A stretch of DNA of 64,000 bases, taken from the NCBI RefSeq assembly GCF_949628215.1, contig NC_134277.1, positions 1,364,001-1,428,000 of the forward strand. The letters run 5' to 3'. Below the pieces are notes generated by a model, which saw only the letters and a program-made list of their open reading frames with translations, was not told the origin of the DNA and did not search any database. A program made the translations under genes and the position numbers. The first letter of the stretch is position 1. Every line of letters starts with the position of its first letter. This document shows positions 36,480 through 49,500 of the stretch, piece by piece. The stretch is from Phalacrocorax aristotelis. Lineage: Eukaryota; Chordata; Aves; Suliformes; Phalacrocoracidae.

Positions 36480-37110
36480 CTCGCTCCTTACCCCGGCTGG
36501 AGCCCCGGAGACATCCCACCCCCGCGGAGAGCTGTACTTCCCGTTCTTCTCCCTGTGCCTGCAGCTGCAGCCAGGGCATCCCCCCCCGGCCAAGGCTGCG
36601 GCCGCTCTGTACCGAGCCGGCAGCGGGAGAGGGCAACAGGCAGGGTCGGAGCAAGAGCCTCTCCGCACCCCCCGCCCGGCTCTGCGGGCACCGCCGCCGC
36701 AGGCCCGCGCGCTGACCAGCCCCCCGCCCCGCCAGGAACGGCGCGCAGCCCCGCTGGGCCGCCCCGGCTCCATCAGCCGCAGGGCCGGCGGGGCGCTCAC
36801 GACCAGGGCGCGCAGCCGCCAGTCCAGCGCTCCGCGCCAGCGGCCCCGGCTCCCACCCTAGCTGCGAGGGGCGGCCGCTCAGCGCCCAGACCCGCCGCCA
36901 GGCACCGGCCCGCCCGCGGCAGGAGGCGGCCTGCTGCTTCGCCCCGGCACCGCGCAGGCCAGGCCGGAGGCGCCGCCGGCCGGACGCGGCCCCCCCGCAC
37001 GGCAGGGCGCGGGTCCGTCGCCATGACGACGGTGAACACGCCCGCCCGTCTCCCCCCCCACCCCGGACGGCGCCATGACAGACGGGGCGCGGTCAGTGCT
37101 GCAGGGTTTT
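36480..37110 (-). promoter_or_regulatory. CpG island, possible promoter and first exon on the minus strand
   Basis: Very GC- and CpG-rich DNA beginning where the H2B.K gene ends. On the minus strand a clean donor (CCGGG followed by GTAAGGAG) lies after 36492, so a first exon running from within the island to 36492 is likely. The natural owner by position and strand is IQCA1L or a noncoding successor of it. A plus-strand use cannot be excluded. Confidence 0.5.
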
Positions 37111-37113
37111 ATT
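37108..37113 (-). terminator. Polyadenylation signal of H2B.K
   Basis: AATAAA on the minus strand, 18 bases past the H2B.K stop codon, with no visible histone 3' stem-loop between. This supports a polyadenylated, replication-independent histone message. Confidence 0.75.
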
Positions 37114-37130
37114 GGGGCCCGGCGGGCCGG

Positions 37131-38209
<1,079 letters not shown>

Positions 38210-38251
38210 CTCTACTTCCAACAGAACAACTAGCAGGAGCCATGGGGCTGG

Positions 38252-38258
38252 TTATATA
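38252..38258 (-). promoter_or_regulatory. TATA box of H2B.K
   Basis: TATATAA on the minus strand, 43-49 bases upstream of the ATG at 38209. This predicts a very short 5' UTR of roughly 15-20 bases. No octamer or CCAAT box was seen close by. Confidence 0.6.
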
Positions 38259-38299
38259 GCAAAGACAGCAAGCAGTACCTCACCTACCCCAGGTGCAGC

Positions 38300-39924
38300 C
38301 CCCAAGGACCATGACGAATACACATCTGTGACTGGTGATTCCACTTTCCACTAAGTGAAGGGCAAAGTGGAATCATCCAGATTTCAAGCTGGCCAAAAGA
38401 AGAAAGGGCCTGAGAAAAAGTTTGAGGGTAACATGGGCAAAGAGGCAGACGTGAGCAGTAGTGTCTCATTCACATGGGGCAGAAGTGCCAGAGAAGAGCT
38501 ATTCCCAAGTCCATCCAGGGTTTTGGTGAAAGGAGGACTCCTGCTTTGGTGGAAGGGTGTAAATCAGAGTACTTAAGGTGTTTCTTCCAGAATCACATGG
38601 GTGGAACCACTTACGTGCTATGGAACATATAATGCAGTCAGTGGAGACTCGGTAACTGGAGGGAACATTGGTCTAGTGACAGAATGATAGCACTGTAAAC
38701 ATCCTAACAGCCACTATTCCTCCCACTACCTCAGCTAGCCTGCTCTCGGCAGTCCTGCCTGCTACACACAACAGGGCCTCAAAGGACAGAAGGGAGGCAG
38801 TGGGGGGGGAGGGCTAACACCCTTGCTACGTATCTGATCTATCTTGCAAACCAGTGATCACACTAGTGAGGGTAATTATGATGCAGGAATTACACTAAGC
38901 CAGGAAAAAAAGTGCAGCAACACAGTAGAGAGGTGAACAAAATAGAAAAAACTTTCTGTCCTTTATGTAGAAAGGGAAGCTTTTCTCTCAGCAGGCACCT
39001 CAACAGATATTTCATAAAAGAGTAATACTAGTATGTACCTTTGGGGGAGGGGACGCTGGTATCTCTGCGCTGCCCTGCACACTGTCTCCTGCTCAGGGGC
39101 ACATGTTGTACTGGCATATCCTTAGCAATTCACATCTTCCGAGGACTGAGTTCGAGAGACCTACTCATCAGACACTCTGCCAAGCTTGTACAGCCAATAG
39201 TGGTTCGCTGAGTTTAGTTTTATTCTAGGCCTGTCCTCGGGGGAGGCACCTGTTCACTCACCCCTAGTGCAAATAAACATCACAGTGACAAACGGGGTCT
39301 AAGTATCACAGAAGGGCTTCTTGCACCCAAGAACTGAAACATTAGCAATCAGGTGGGACAGGCTGGAACAGTCACATCAGCACATTTGTGAAGAGGAATG
39401 GGCTTGGGCATTGAAGATATGGGGTAGTGGTATCCTTCTGGGAATTGAGTGGCATATTCTGTGATATTGAACAACATCAAGAGATGTTGGTGGATGACTC
39501 TTACTGGCAATAAGGAGTAGGCAACATCACTACTTCTGTTTTGTAAGAGGCCATGCATCGATAAGGAACAGTGCAGGGCTTTCCCCACTGAGGTACATTC
39601 CACCCATCCACTGATTTACAGAGCTATAAATAGCTGAGGTCTTTGTGTTGGGGGAGACTGTTCACCGTGACTGGAACTGTTTTACCTTTTCCACTGGTCA
39701 TAGCACACAAAGGCTTGCTCATGCTAAAGGAGCTGTTAACCGTTGTAACTCTCCACAGCTGCAACTGTGTCTGGTGCTGGCAGTTACACACACACACATT
39801 GTTTTTCTGACAAAACGTTTGGTTAGAAGGAAGCCCTTTGGTGGACAGGGAGCAGTGACTGGTCACTCAGAATTAAGCACAGGGAACCATTATATAGCAA
39901 GGGTGGAGGCTCATCCACTGAGCA
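38300..39924. other. Between H2B.K and a CR1 copy, nothing recognised
   Basis: No exon, RNA gene or named repeat recognised. Confidence 0.4.
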
Positions 39925-40740
39925 GTGTAGTCAAGATCGTTGGGCCGGAGCCAACGGTATGAGATTCAACAAGGCCAAGGGACAGGTCCTGCACTTGGGT
40001 CACACCAACCCCAGGCAACGCTACAGGCTTGGGGAGGAGTGGCTGGAGAGCTGCCTGGATGAAAAGTGCCTGGGGGTGCTGGCTGACAGCTGCCTGAACA
40101 TGAGCCGGCAGTGTGCTCAGGCGGCCAAGAAGGCCAATGGCATCCTGGCTTGTATCAGGAATAGTGTGGCCAGCAGGAGCAGGGAGGTGATAGAGCCCCT
40201 GTGCTCGGCACTGGTGAGGCCACACCTCGAGTACTGTGTTCAGTTTTGCGCCCCTCACTACAAGAAGGACATCGAGGTGCTAGAGCGTGTCCAGAGAAGG
40301 GCAACGAAGTTGGTGAAGGGTCTAGAGAACAAGTCTTATGAGGAGCGGCTGAGGGAGCTGGAGGAGTCTGGAGAAGAGGAGGCTGAGGGGAGACCTTATC
40401 ACTGTCTACAACTACCTGACAGGAGGTTGTAGCGAGGCGGGGGTCGGTCTCTTCTCTGTAGTAACAAGCGATAGGACGAGAGGAAATGGCCTCAAGCTGA
40501 GCCAGGGGAAGTTTAGGTTGGATATTAGGAAAAACTTCTTCACCAAAAGGGTTGTCAAACGTTAGCACAGGCTGCCCGGGGAAGTGCTTGAGTCTCCATC
40601 CCTGGAGGTATTTAAAAGAAGGGTAGACGTGGTGCTTGAGGATATGGTTTAGTGGTGGACTTGGCAGTGATAGGTTAGCAGTTGGACTCGATCATCTTAA
40701 GGGTCTTTTCCAACCTTAATGATTCTATGATTCTATGATT
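39925..40740 (+). repeat. CR1 LINE 3' half
   Basis: A plus-strand copy of about 0.8 kb beginning with the [23 protein letters not shown] block. It keeps a long open frame through [26 protein letters not shown] and PHLEYCVQF, and ends with GATTCTATGATTCTATGATT at 40721-40740. It is 5'-truncated. Confidence 0.92.
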
Positions 40741-43000
40741 TGGGGAATTACCTTCTGCTTCCCTAGATTGCACGTGCGAGAGGCTGTCCATTTTGGAAGC
40801 TGTATGCTGGGCTTGACTCATCCTTGTGCTATTTTTGTAGTGTATGGATCGACTTACAACACACAAAGACAAGGGAATCCCACAACCCAGCACTTGAGGT
40901 AGTATCTGCCACTTCCAGCTGTAGCTGTGTTAGAGCCAGTGTCACTTTTAGACTACAAGCAAGAGTAACGGTATAGAAGCTCTAGGCCAGTTCTTTCACA
41001 AAAATTATCATCCTAGCAACGAAGAAGCAATTAGCATAGTTTACCTAGATATGGTTTTGCTTTTGTGCATCACCAGAAAAGCCATAGCTGAAACAGCGCA
41101 AAATGCCACTGCCCCAGCTAGCAGCTCTCTCTCTCATGGAAATCAGTACTCCAGGACATATGCCTGCCACAGCTGCTGCAGTGCAGTCTAACAAGCTGTC
41201 ACCACAGAACAGGTTTAAATCTAGGATGAAATACCAGACTGATAAAGCACATATATATATATATTAGTTTATTCTGTTCTACAAGTCCTGGCCTACTAAC
41301 TGACCTCTAGTACAGTGACAGCTACTTCTGCTTTGAGCATGTACCTGTGGTACTTGTTTGCCAAATCAGAGACCTGTCTGCAACCACCAAGTCCTCATTT
41401 TGCAGCAGCAGACAGCTAAACACAGCTCTCTCCTCTTTGCTATATCAGCTATGAGAGTTCTCCAACAACTGTCCATCATGCTGGCTGTCATCCCAGTGTT
41501 CCCATGCCCTTCTCAGGATCTACCATTCCCAAAGAACTCAGTGTAAGATTATATCCTGGATTTATTAGTACCACCATAGCTCTCAAATACACAGATCTGA
41601 AATGTAGTGGCAAGAGTCGTTGTCAAATCTTTTCTAAGAATAAGAATGAACAGCTCTAACCTCAGGCAGGACTTCTTGACCTCACCATTCTCATAGCTAC
41701 TTTGCAACCCTTTCCAATTCACCAACACCTTTTTAAAACCTAGAGAGCAGAACGAACAGACATGCATTCATCTGTTCTTGTTTCAACTTTTGTGACACCA
41801 ATCAGCCTTTACACCAATTACTTATCTGTGCGTTGCTTTTACCCCATCACTGTCTGTTAACTTCTGAGTACTATACAGAGATACTCGTTTAAGTGACTTT
41901 TCAATGCAATTTACACTTTTCTGCAGAACTAACTTGAACAGCATTTATACTAATCTGCATTATTTTCTCAGAAAATTCAGGTTTTTTTCCTCTCAGATCA
42001 CTGCTAAAAACACTGAAAAACCTCAATGTGCTGCACTATCTACTGGAAGCATCTCCCACAGTGACATTTGTCCTGTGGATGACATGCAGTGCTTCTATAG
42101 CAGCAGTCATAACCTGGATGGTCCCTTTGGAAAAACACAAGGAAATACTCTACTCAAAAAGTCGGAACCACAGTCGGCATCTGAGAAAGTAATCCAAGAG
42201 AGTACAGCTACTACATATTTGTCCTATTCTTCTATTTGCCTGTCAACATGTACTGTTGGAACAGATTATTGGGCTACATGAACCTTTCACATGACCAGTG
42301 CAGCCATTCTCATGTCAGAAGAAATTAAAATGGTAACTCATGATTGTAAGAAGCTATTTGGTTTGATATGCTATCTTTTTATTTAGTACCTTTAAATTGT
42401 TTTAAAAATACATTAAAAATGTGTTTAAGTCAAGCTTCTGTGGCACAGGGTGAGGTTTAAACACCAACTTTTCTAAATATTTGTTAAGAACAAAAATAAA
42501 TGTTAAACTAACTTTAGTTGATTAGTCTTGTTTAGTTAAACCTGCAAGGACCAAATAACTAATTCATAGTCCAAAAATCCTAAATTACTGAGTCTCATTA
42601 TTAGACCCATAAAATGCAAAGTTAAGGAAAAATCATACACCTAAGCCACTCTGTTGTGGAGAACACATACTGGTATTTTAGAGATCTACATTGTCTCTTG
42701 CAATCTTCAGAACCCTTTCAAGGGATACCTGTCAACAAAGGTATGTGTATCTTGCTCCCCCTTCTGTCACTAACTGGAAAACGCAGTGTTCACTCTGGAT
42801 TAGCAGTGGTTTCCCAGGTGTGAGGATTCTACTCACTGCTCTGTACCTCCACAGTTCAGTACACACCACTTCATGTATCCCACAAGTTCTGGTCATAACT
42901 TTGGTAGCACTGAAGAACTGAACCTTCATCCCAGAAGGAAGGGCTCTTGGATCCTTACTCAAAGCTCAGCACTAGCTGATGTGCCCCAGCATGCCCCAAT
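40741..43000. other. ABCF2 3' flank, nothing recognised
   Basis: Unique sequence. An (AT)n microsatellite lies at about 41250-41265. No gene recognised. Confidence 0.4.
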
Positions 43001-43038
43001 AACTAATGCAGCTCACAAAACAAGACTGTTCTTCCCTC

Positions 43039-43076
43039 TTTATTGACTGGTGGATTCTCAGGCAGATCCATTTATT
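43039..43076 (-). terminator. ABCF2 polyadenylation signals
   Basis: Two AATAAA hexamers on the minus strand, at 43071-43076 and 43039-43044, about 430-460 bases past the ABCF2 stop. They predict two nearby transcript ends around 43050 and 43020. Confidence 0.6.
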
Positions 43077-43500
43077 ACACTGTTAAATAATAGTTAAAAA
43101 CAAACCAAGGCCAGAGGAATCTGAAGTGAAGTATCTAAACTGAAGCAGAAATTGGGAAGGAAGAGGCAGGAGAAGCTGGGCTGGGGTCTCCACTTCTGTA
43201 TCGCTGCAGCTCTCACGCTCTAACTGCCACTGCCGTGACCCCAGACCATTAGATTCCAAGGCCTGGCTCAGATGGGACATCATCTAAATATGGAAATGGT
43301 TGCCCAAACTTAGCCAGTTCAGGAGAGATGAGATCTGTCCAGATACAGAGGTGCAAGGCAAGTCAAGGGGAAGCAGTATTGCAGCAATCCTAGAACACAG
43401 CCACAGAGATAGCAGCAGAGTCCCATTCCAGTCGGCAGATGGGCGAGTCACATTGGCCACTGTCAGTCTCCACAGAGAGCACCTGACCGACTGCTCTAGA

Positions 43501-43507
43501 GCTCACA
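43501..43507 (-). other. Alternative splice donor overlapping the ABCF2 stop codon
   Basis: The end of the frame reads AAT GTG TGA GC, which contains GT|GTGAGC, a good donor with the exon ending at 43507. Joining to the H2B.K exon 2 acceptor at 37367 restores GTG (Val) and continues [11 protein letters not shown], then TGA at 37331-37333. As I recall it, the human 634-residue ABCF2 isoform ends CTLTLASLPRP, which is what the same join would give there. Confidence 0.7.
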
Positions 43508-46500
43508 CATTGTGGGTCTTTTTGGTGAGCTGCGGATCCTCATCCACCAGCTTTGACTTGAGATGTTCCTTGTAGGCGAGGATGTCGCCTTGCCACTTTG
43601 TGATTGTCTGCTTCTCACAGACCCAGATCTCCTGTGCAACCTGAAAGCAAGCACGCGAGGAGAGCTTTACAGTATAGCATTTTATAATTTTACCAAAATT
43701 ATAAAATTAACCAAGATCTACTCTTTGAAGTCTGGTGAGAAGAGTTCAATAACTTTCATACTTCAACTAAAAAAAAAAAAAAAACCTGCAGTGAAATTTC
43801 TTACCTGGTGTTTTCTGCATAATTTATACAAGATTCTAGAACTAAAAATGCTTGACGCCTCAACATTTCTCTTTTTGTACATGGACTGAGAAGAAAAGCC
43901 TTTCCTGCTAAATTGGGAATTGAAGAAAGTAGTTCTTGACCCGAACTACTTAGATATAATGCACCAAAAAAAAAAAATTATACCTGAACTTGCAGACAAA
44001 GCTACAGCTGATAAATCAGTGCTTGACATTTGTGTGTACGTGGTGAAATTTCCTTCGCCTGTGCAGACTGAGTCATAAAAAAATTTGCTCCAACTACTCT
44101 GGTATCATTTAAAAGAATCTAGTTAAGGCCTCCACAGTGTGTCATGATTTCCATTGAACTTATTTTTCACTTCTAGGTTTCTGGTTGGTTTGTTTGTTAG
44201 TTTTTTTCTTTCAAGTACGTAATGTTTTCCTAGGGTAGCTTAGTAATTGTTTCACATGACCATGGCAAGGGAATTGTGTCCAGCCATTTTTTTCGCTCAC
44301 TCACACATCTTTTTGGGATAAGTAAGAGCCAGTCAGCTGAAAATACCTTGTTTTAATTACTTTAAAGTGTTAGAAAGGTGCTCTGACAAAATTCACTACT
44401 TTTCTTACCTGTTGGATGAGTCTGAAGTCATGGCTGACAAGCATCATTCCTCCTTCAAATTCATTGATAGCATCTGCCAGAGCGTCTATTGTTTCTATGT
44501 CCAAATGGTTGGTGGGCTCATCCAGGAAAAGCATGTGAGGATTCTGCCAGGCCAGCCACGCAAAGCACACACGGCACTTCTGCCCATCAGAGAGGTTCCT
44601 AATGGGGCTCACCTGACAGACACAGACACTGTTGGCAGCTCTGCAGGGAAACTTACAGACTGCCATCCTGACCACAAAATACTCAGATCTCACACTGTGC
44701 TTCCAGCAGCTACATGACACAAGAGGACAAAGTTTAATCAGTCTTATACCTAGACTAAGCTTCTCTCACCAGCAGAATAAGGGAATTCCACGGGCTTCTG
44801 AAGAAGGAATGTCCATAGCAAGACCCAGCTTGTGTTAAAAGTTCCTAAGGATAGTTAATTGAGGTCTGACTAGTGTTCATTGCATCCTGACACAGCCACA
44901 AAATCACTCTCAACTTCTGGAGCGACAAATGGGGACGCACAATGTAAAAACCAATGTTGAACCACAGTGGTGAGGACAACTCCTGTCATATGTATGATGT
45001 ATCACATACAGGAGCATGTCATGTTTAGACTTAGAGTGATCCTACCCTCTTGTCAGAACCAAGTGGTCCCCACTCCCAGTTGAGAATGTGTTCTGGCATT
45101 TCTGCCTGGTATTCATCTCAGAAATAAGAGATAAGCAAACTAGTTCAAGTTACAACTGAAGTATGCTTGAGTCTTGCACTACGCAAAGACTTGTCTTCTC
45201 TTCACCCAGGTTCTGAAGAGGTCACCCACTCCAACCCACATATTGGTGCAATGCAAAGCAGTTCCTATGAGCCATGGGTTATTTTCTTCTCCAAGTTCAA
45301 AGACAGAAATAGAAAAAGCATTTTGATACTGTGATGTGCCATGTTGCATACTGCATCACACCATCAGACATCAGTACAGCAATTGAAAATGCAGCAGCTC
45401 TACTTCCCTAATGAGCAAAAAAGCAAACCTCAGCAGCTCATACTCACCTGCTGCTTCCCTGTCAGACCATATCTGCCAATGATTTTTCTCATCTCCTCCT
45501 TCTCCTTGATCTCTGGATAGCATTTCAGCATGTACTCCAGGGGTGAGAGGTCTAAGTCCAACTGCTCTTGCAAGTGCTGACAGAGAAGAAAAGTCAATTT
45601 CAGGCTGTTCAGGCCACCTACTTCACGGCCAGAAGTACTTCCCCCCCTTATACCCCCCTGGTACCAGCTGAGCAGCAGAACACAAGAGCCAATAACCCCA
45701 CTCACAGTGCTGCTACAGAATAGCAGGCTTGTCCACCACCAAGCACAAGGCAACCACCTCTCCCATAAAATGGGAGAGGCTAAACAGAAAGGACAACAGC
45801 AAGCCTCTTTTCAGGGTAAGAACATTTGCTAGACCCCATTCAGCCAACAGAACTGTCCCTTCCCCCATCTCCAGGCCCAGAAGGCAGCAGTGGGAGGGGC
45901 CTTAGAAGCAGAAATAGAGGGGCAAGATTCCTCATTCCTGACAGCTTTTTCCTCAGCATTTCACATCCCTGTGGCTGCTGTAGGGAGTACCTGGTGGTAT
46001 CTGCCGATCTTCACATGTGAGTGCTTGCGAATCATCCCATCCGTGGGCAGCAGCTAGAAAGAGAAGAAAAAGCATTTCACCAGGAAATCCCTCCTTTTGC
46101 TCTATGCAAGAAATACAGAATCCAGCCATCTCCACTCTGGTACAGGGGAAGCAGCCTAAACATAAATGTGAGAGAAAAAGCCCTATATTGCAGCAAGACT
46201 TTAGGATTTCCAAGGCCTGATTGGGGTGCTCTGGCAAATAAGTGCAGCTTTGTTGAAGACTACCCCATGAATAAAGGTTCAGAACAGAGCAGACAATGTA
46301 GGGAGCATACCTCTCCTGTAAGCAGTTTCAGCAGTGTTGACTTTCCGGCTCCATTGGGTCCAACAAGAGCTACACGGGTATCCAGGTCAATCCCAAACTC
46401 CAGATTATTATAGATCCATGGCTGCAAACCACAAAAATCGTAACACTTATTATGCCTTTCCACTACTACCCAGAACCTCCATGCTGCACCTGCAATGCTC

Positions 46501-49500
46501 TGTCCTCAGCAGACTCAGCATTAACACTGTGAAGAAGTTTGATTCACTAGTCATATAGAATCACAGAATGTCCCGAGTTGGAAGGGACCGACAAGGATCA
46601 TTGAGTCCAGCTCCCGTCCCTGCACAGGACACCCCAAATTCACACCGTGTCTCTGTGGGCCTTGTCCAAGTGCTCCTTGAATAGCATCAGGCTTGGTGCC
46701 ATGACTGGGGAAAGAACTTTTCCCTAACCCAGCCTAACCCTCCCCTGGCACATCTCCCTGCCATTCCCTCTGGTCCTGGTGTTGGTCACCAGAGAGCAGA
46801 GACCAGTGCCTGCCCCTCCTCCTGCCCTTGGGAGGGAGCTGCAGAGCGCCATGAGGGCTGCCCTCAGCCTCCTCTGCTCCAGGCTGAACAACCCAAGGGA
46901 CTTCAGCTGCTCCTCGTACGGTTTCCCCTCACCAACTCCATGGCCCTGCTCTGGCCACTCTCCAGTAGCTTTATACCCTCAATGTCCTGCGGCGCCCAAC
47001 ACTGCCCACAGCACTCAAGGTGAGGCCGTCCCAGCACGGAGCAGAGTGGGACAATCCCCTCCCTCGCCCAGCTGCGATGCAGGGCTCGGTACCCCCCAGG
47101 GCACAGTTGGCCCCCTGGGCTGCCAGGGCACACTGGTGGCTCGTGTTCAACCTGCCATTGACCAGAACCCCCAGCTCCCTCTGCAGAGCTGCTCCCCAGC
47201 CTCGTTCCCCAGTCTGTATGTATATCCAGGGTTGCCGTGCCGCGGGTGTAAAATCTGGCACTTGTCCTTGTTAAACTCCATACGGTTGGTGATTGCCCAG
47301 CTCTCCAGTCTGTCCAGATCCCTCTGCAGGGCCTCTCTGCCCTCGAGAGTGTCAACAGCAATATACTGCAGCCTGATCAGGAAGCTTGGCTAAAAGCCTC
47401 ACACTCCCAAAGAAGGCAGGGATAACCTATGCACACTCCCCATACTCACCCCATCCTTGGTGTATTTGAAGCTGACATTCTGTACCATGATGACAGGAGG
47501 GGGGATTTTTCCACAGGGTGGGAAATAGAACGACAAGGTCTGTTAACACAGAATATCCACTTGTTAGATACGTTGGAGCACAAGACAATCCTGTTATTCT
47601 GGTATAACCATGCCTCACTACAAACATCATCTCTAGACCAAGGTGCCAGACTGTGACTTTTTATGATCTCCTCTTGCAATTCAAAGATTTATTCTGATCA
47701 GTTGCTTGCAAGCTCTTCTGCTGGCTAATGAGTCCCTATTTCTTTCCCCTTGAAGATAATGTGGGCTTATACTCTTCAAACAAGTAGGAGTTGCTCTGAG
47801 CATCCTCCCCCATCTTCTCCAACCCTTAAACGTTCATTTCTGATTTGTGTCTGCAAAATAGCCTTATTGATATGACAAATCCCCTCCTCTACCCTAGAAA
47901 ATTACTCCTCTTTCCACTCTTCAGCATTACACTATCTTTAGTACAGTCATCCTTGGTATCAGGAAGGGTACAGCATTCTTGCTCCCAGCTGTGTCAGCCA
48001 TTCCTGCTATCAGCTAAAGATCATTGTACTTATCTAGCCCCTGTTTTCAACACTGATCTCTAGATGCATTCCCATGTCTGATCCTACCTTATCATTCACA
48101 ACTCTCTCTGTCAAGCCAGAAGCCATCATTTTTTGAAGGGTCTTCTCTTTGCTCTGAGCCTGCCTGGCCAGCTTCGCACTACCATGACCAAATCGTGCAA
48201 TGTAATTCTGCAACAAAACAGAGTTAGCTGAAAGCCACAATAACAAGGTTGAGGAGGTGCAGGGATGCCCAACTGCTTGGGCAGAAAGATGTTCATGCCA
48301 CCAGGCAGATACCTTCATATGGGCAATCTGATCTTGCTCCCAGTGGAACCGCTTCATTTGATTTTCTTCTAGTTCCAAGCGAGTCTTCACATACTGATCA
48401 TAGTTTCCCTAGAAAGAGACCACAGAACATCAGACATGCCCCAAAGAGGCTCCTCTGTTTTTGCCAGTTGCGCAGGGCACCGTTTACTCACCGTGTAGTA
48501 CTTCAGTTTGCGGTTGTGCATGTGGATTATGTTGGTGCAGACACCATTCAAGAAGTCCTGGGAGTGTGATATCAGCACAAGGATACGTTTGAACCTGTGG
48601 CACCACATAAGTTATTAGAGACTAAGCTAGGAGAAGAATTCTTGCTCGTTGGCCCTGATGGTGACAAAGGATTTACATGCACCAGATCTCTCTTGCCTAC
48701 AATCAGATTAAGAAAGAAAGATAACAGCCTTGGAGATGCTTTGGGAAATGTGGAGTAAAGCAGCTGCAACCAGCTGCAGTAAGCAAATACTGCAAACATC
48801 TTTCATTGTGTTAAAACACACTTCATCAGACAGTCTTCACCCGTCTTCACAAAGAGTCAAGAGCTGGCTACACATGTGGTAGATGACTAGCGCTACTGAT
48901 GCAACTGACTCCACTAGCATCACGCTTCTAAGAAGTTTAAACCTTTGCGGCTTAGTTTTACCTTGATACAGACTACCACCTGTTAGGTAACACTATGCCT
49001 GGCTCTGCTCCAAATCTGTAAAGTGACTGGTTAAAGCCTCCCAAATAGAGAGAGGTTGAAATTACTTTCTTAAAACATCTGACTTTTAAAGCAAGCATGC
49101 AAAAGGTTCAACTAACAAAGCTGATGGAAAAAACCTCTGGAAATGAAAAGGCCTTCTCATAATACAGTCCTTTTAATGCACAACCCAGACAACCTAAGCT
49201 TCATAAGTATTCCTAAGCTTTTTGCCTTAAGCCTTAACAATTTGCCTTTGTTTACGAAAAACAGTCACCCGAAGTGCTAGAACAAGATGAAACTGACAGA
49301 CTCAGATACTACAGTTCTGTGAAAACAGAGGAACAACAGCAGAATATGAGCTGGAAGCCAGGTCTGGAAAGCACCACTGGTGTACACTGCTGGTACAGCA
49401 CATGGTGCTGGTACACAGGCTGCCAGGGCTGTTCCTGGCTTTCAAGAAAGTAGCTTTAACCAGGGAGTACAAAACAGCATTTCGCATTTCTTCAGTGAGG

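Larger units (their letters stand above)
27609..36800 (-). pseudogene. IQCA1L: IQCA1L remnant or highly diverged copy
   Basis: IQCA1L (IQ motif and AAA domain, axonemal family) lies between ASB10 and H2BK1/ABCF2 in mammals. Three minus-strand pieces resemble it, in the expected order. 33428-33493 reads WGEAVQLVQVAERLCQGCL, like EEAIKIIQTAERARQGRL. 32669-32740 is a 72-base exon with AG/GT signals reading IWKGSLQCRY...EMVALRM, like the VWKGF...EEMIFLGM IQ exon. 27609-27705 has AG/GT signals and a frame ending SKVGAIYRGESLVES, like the C-terminal NPVYKEEEESF segment. An in-frame TGA follows the first piece, although GTGAGC there could be a donor. I could not find the conserved N-terminal exon or a Walker A motif, so the gene looks decayed. 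A CpG-rich possible first exon ends at a GTAAGG donor after 36492. Confidence 0.5.
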
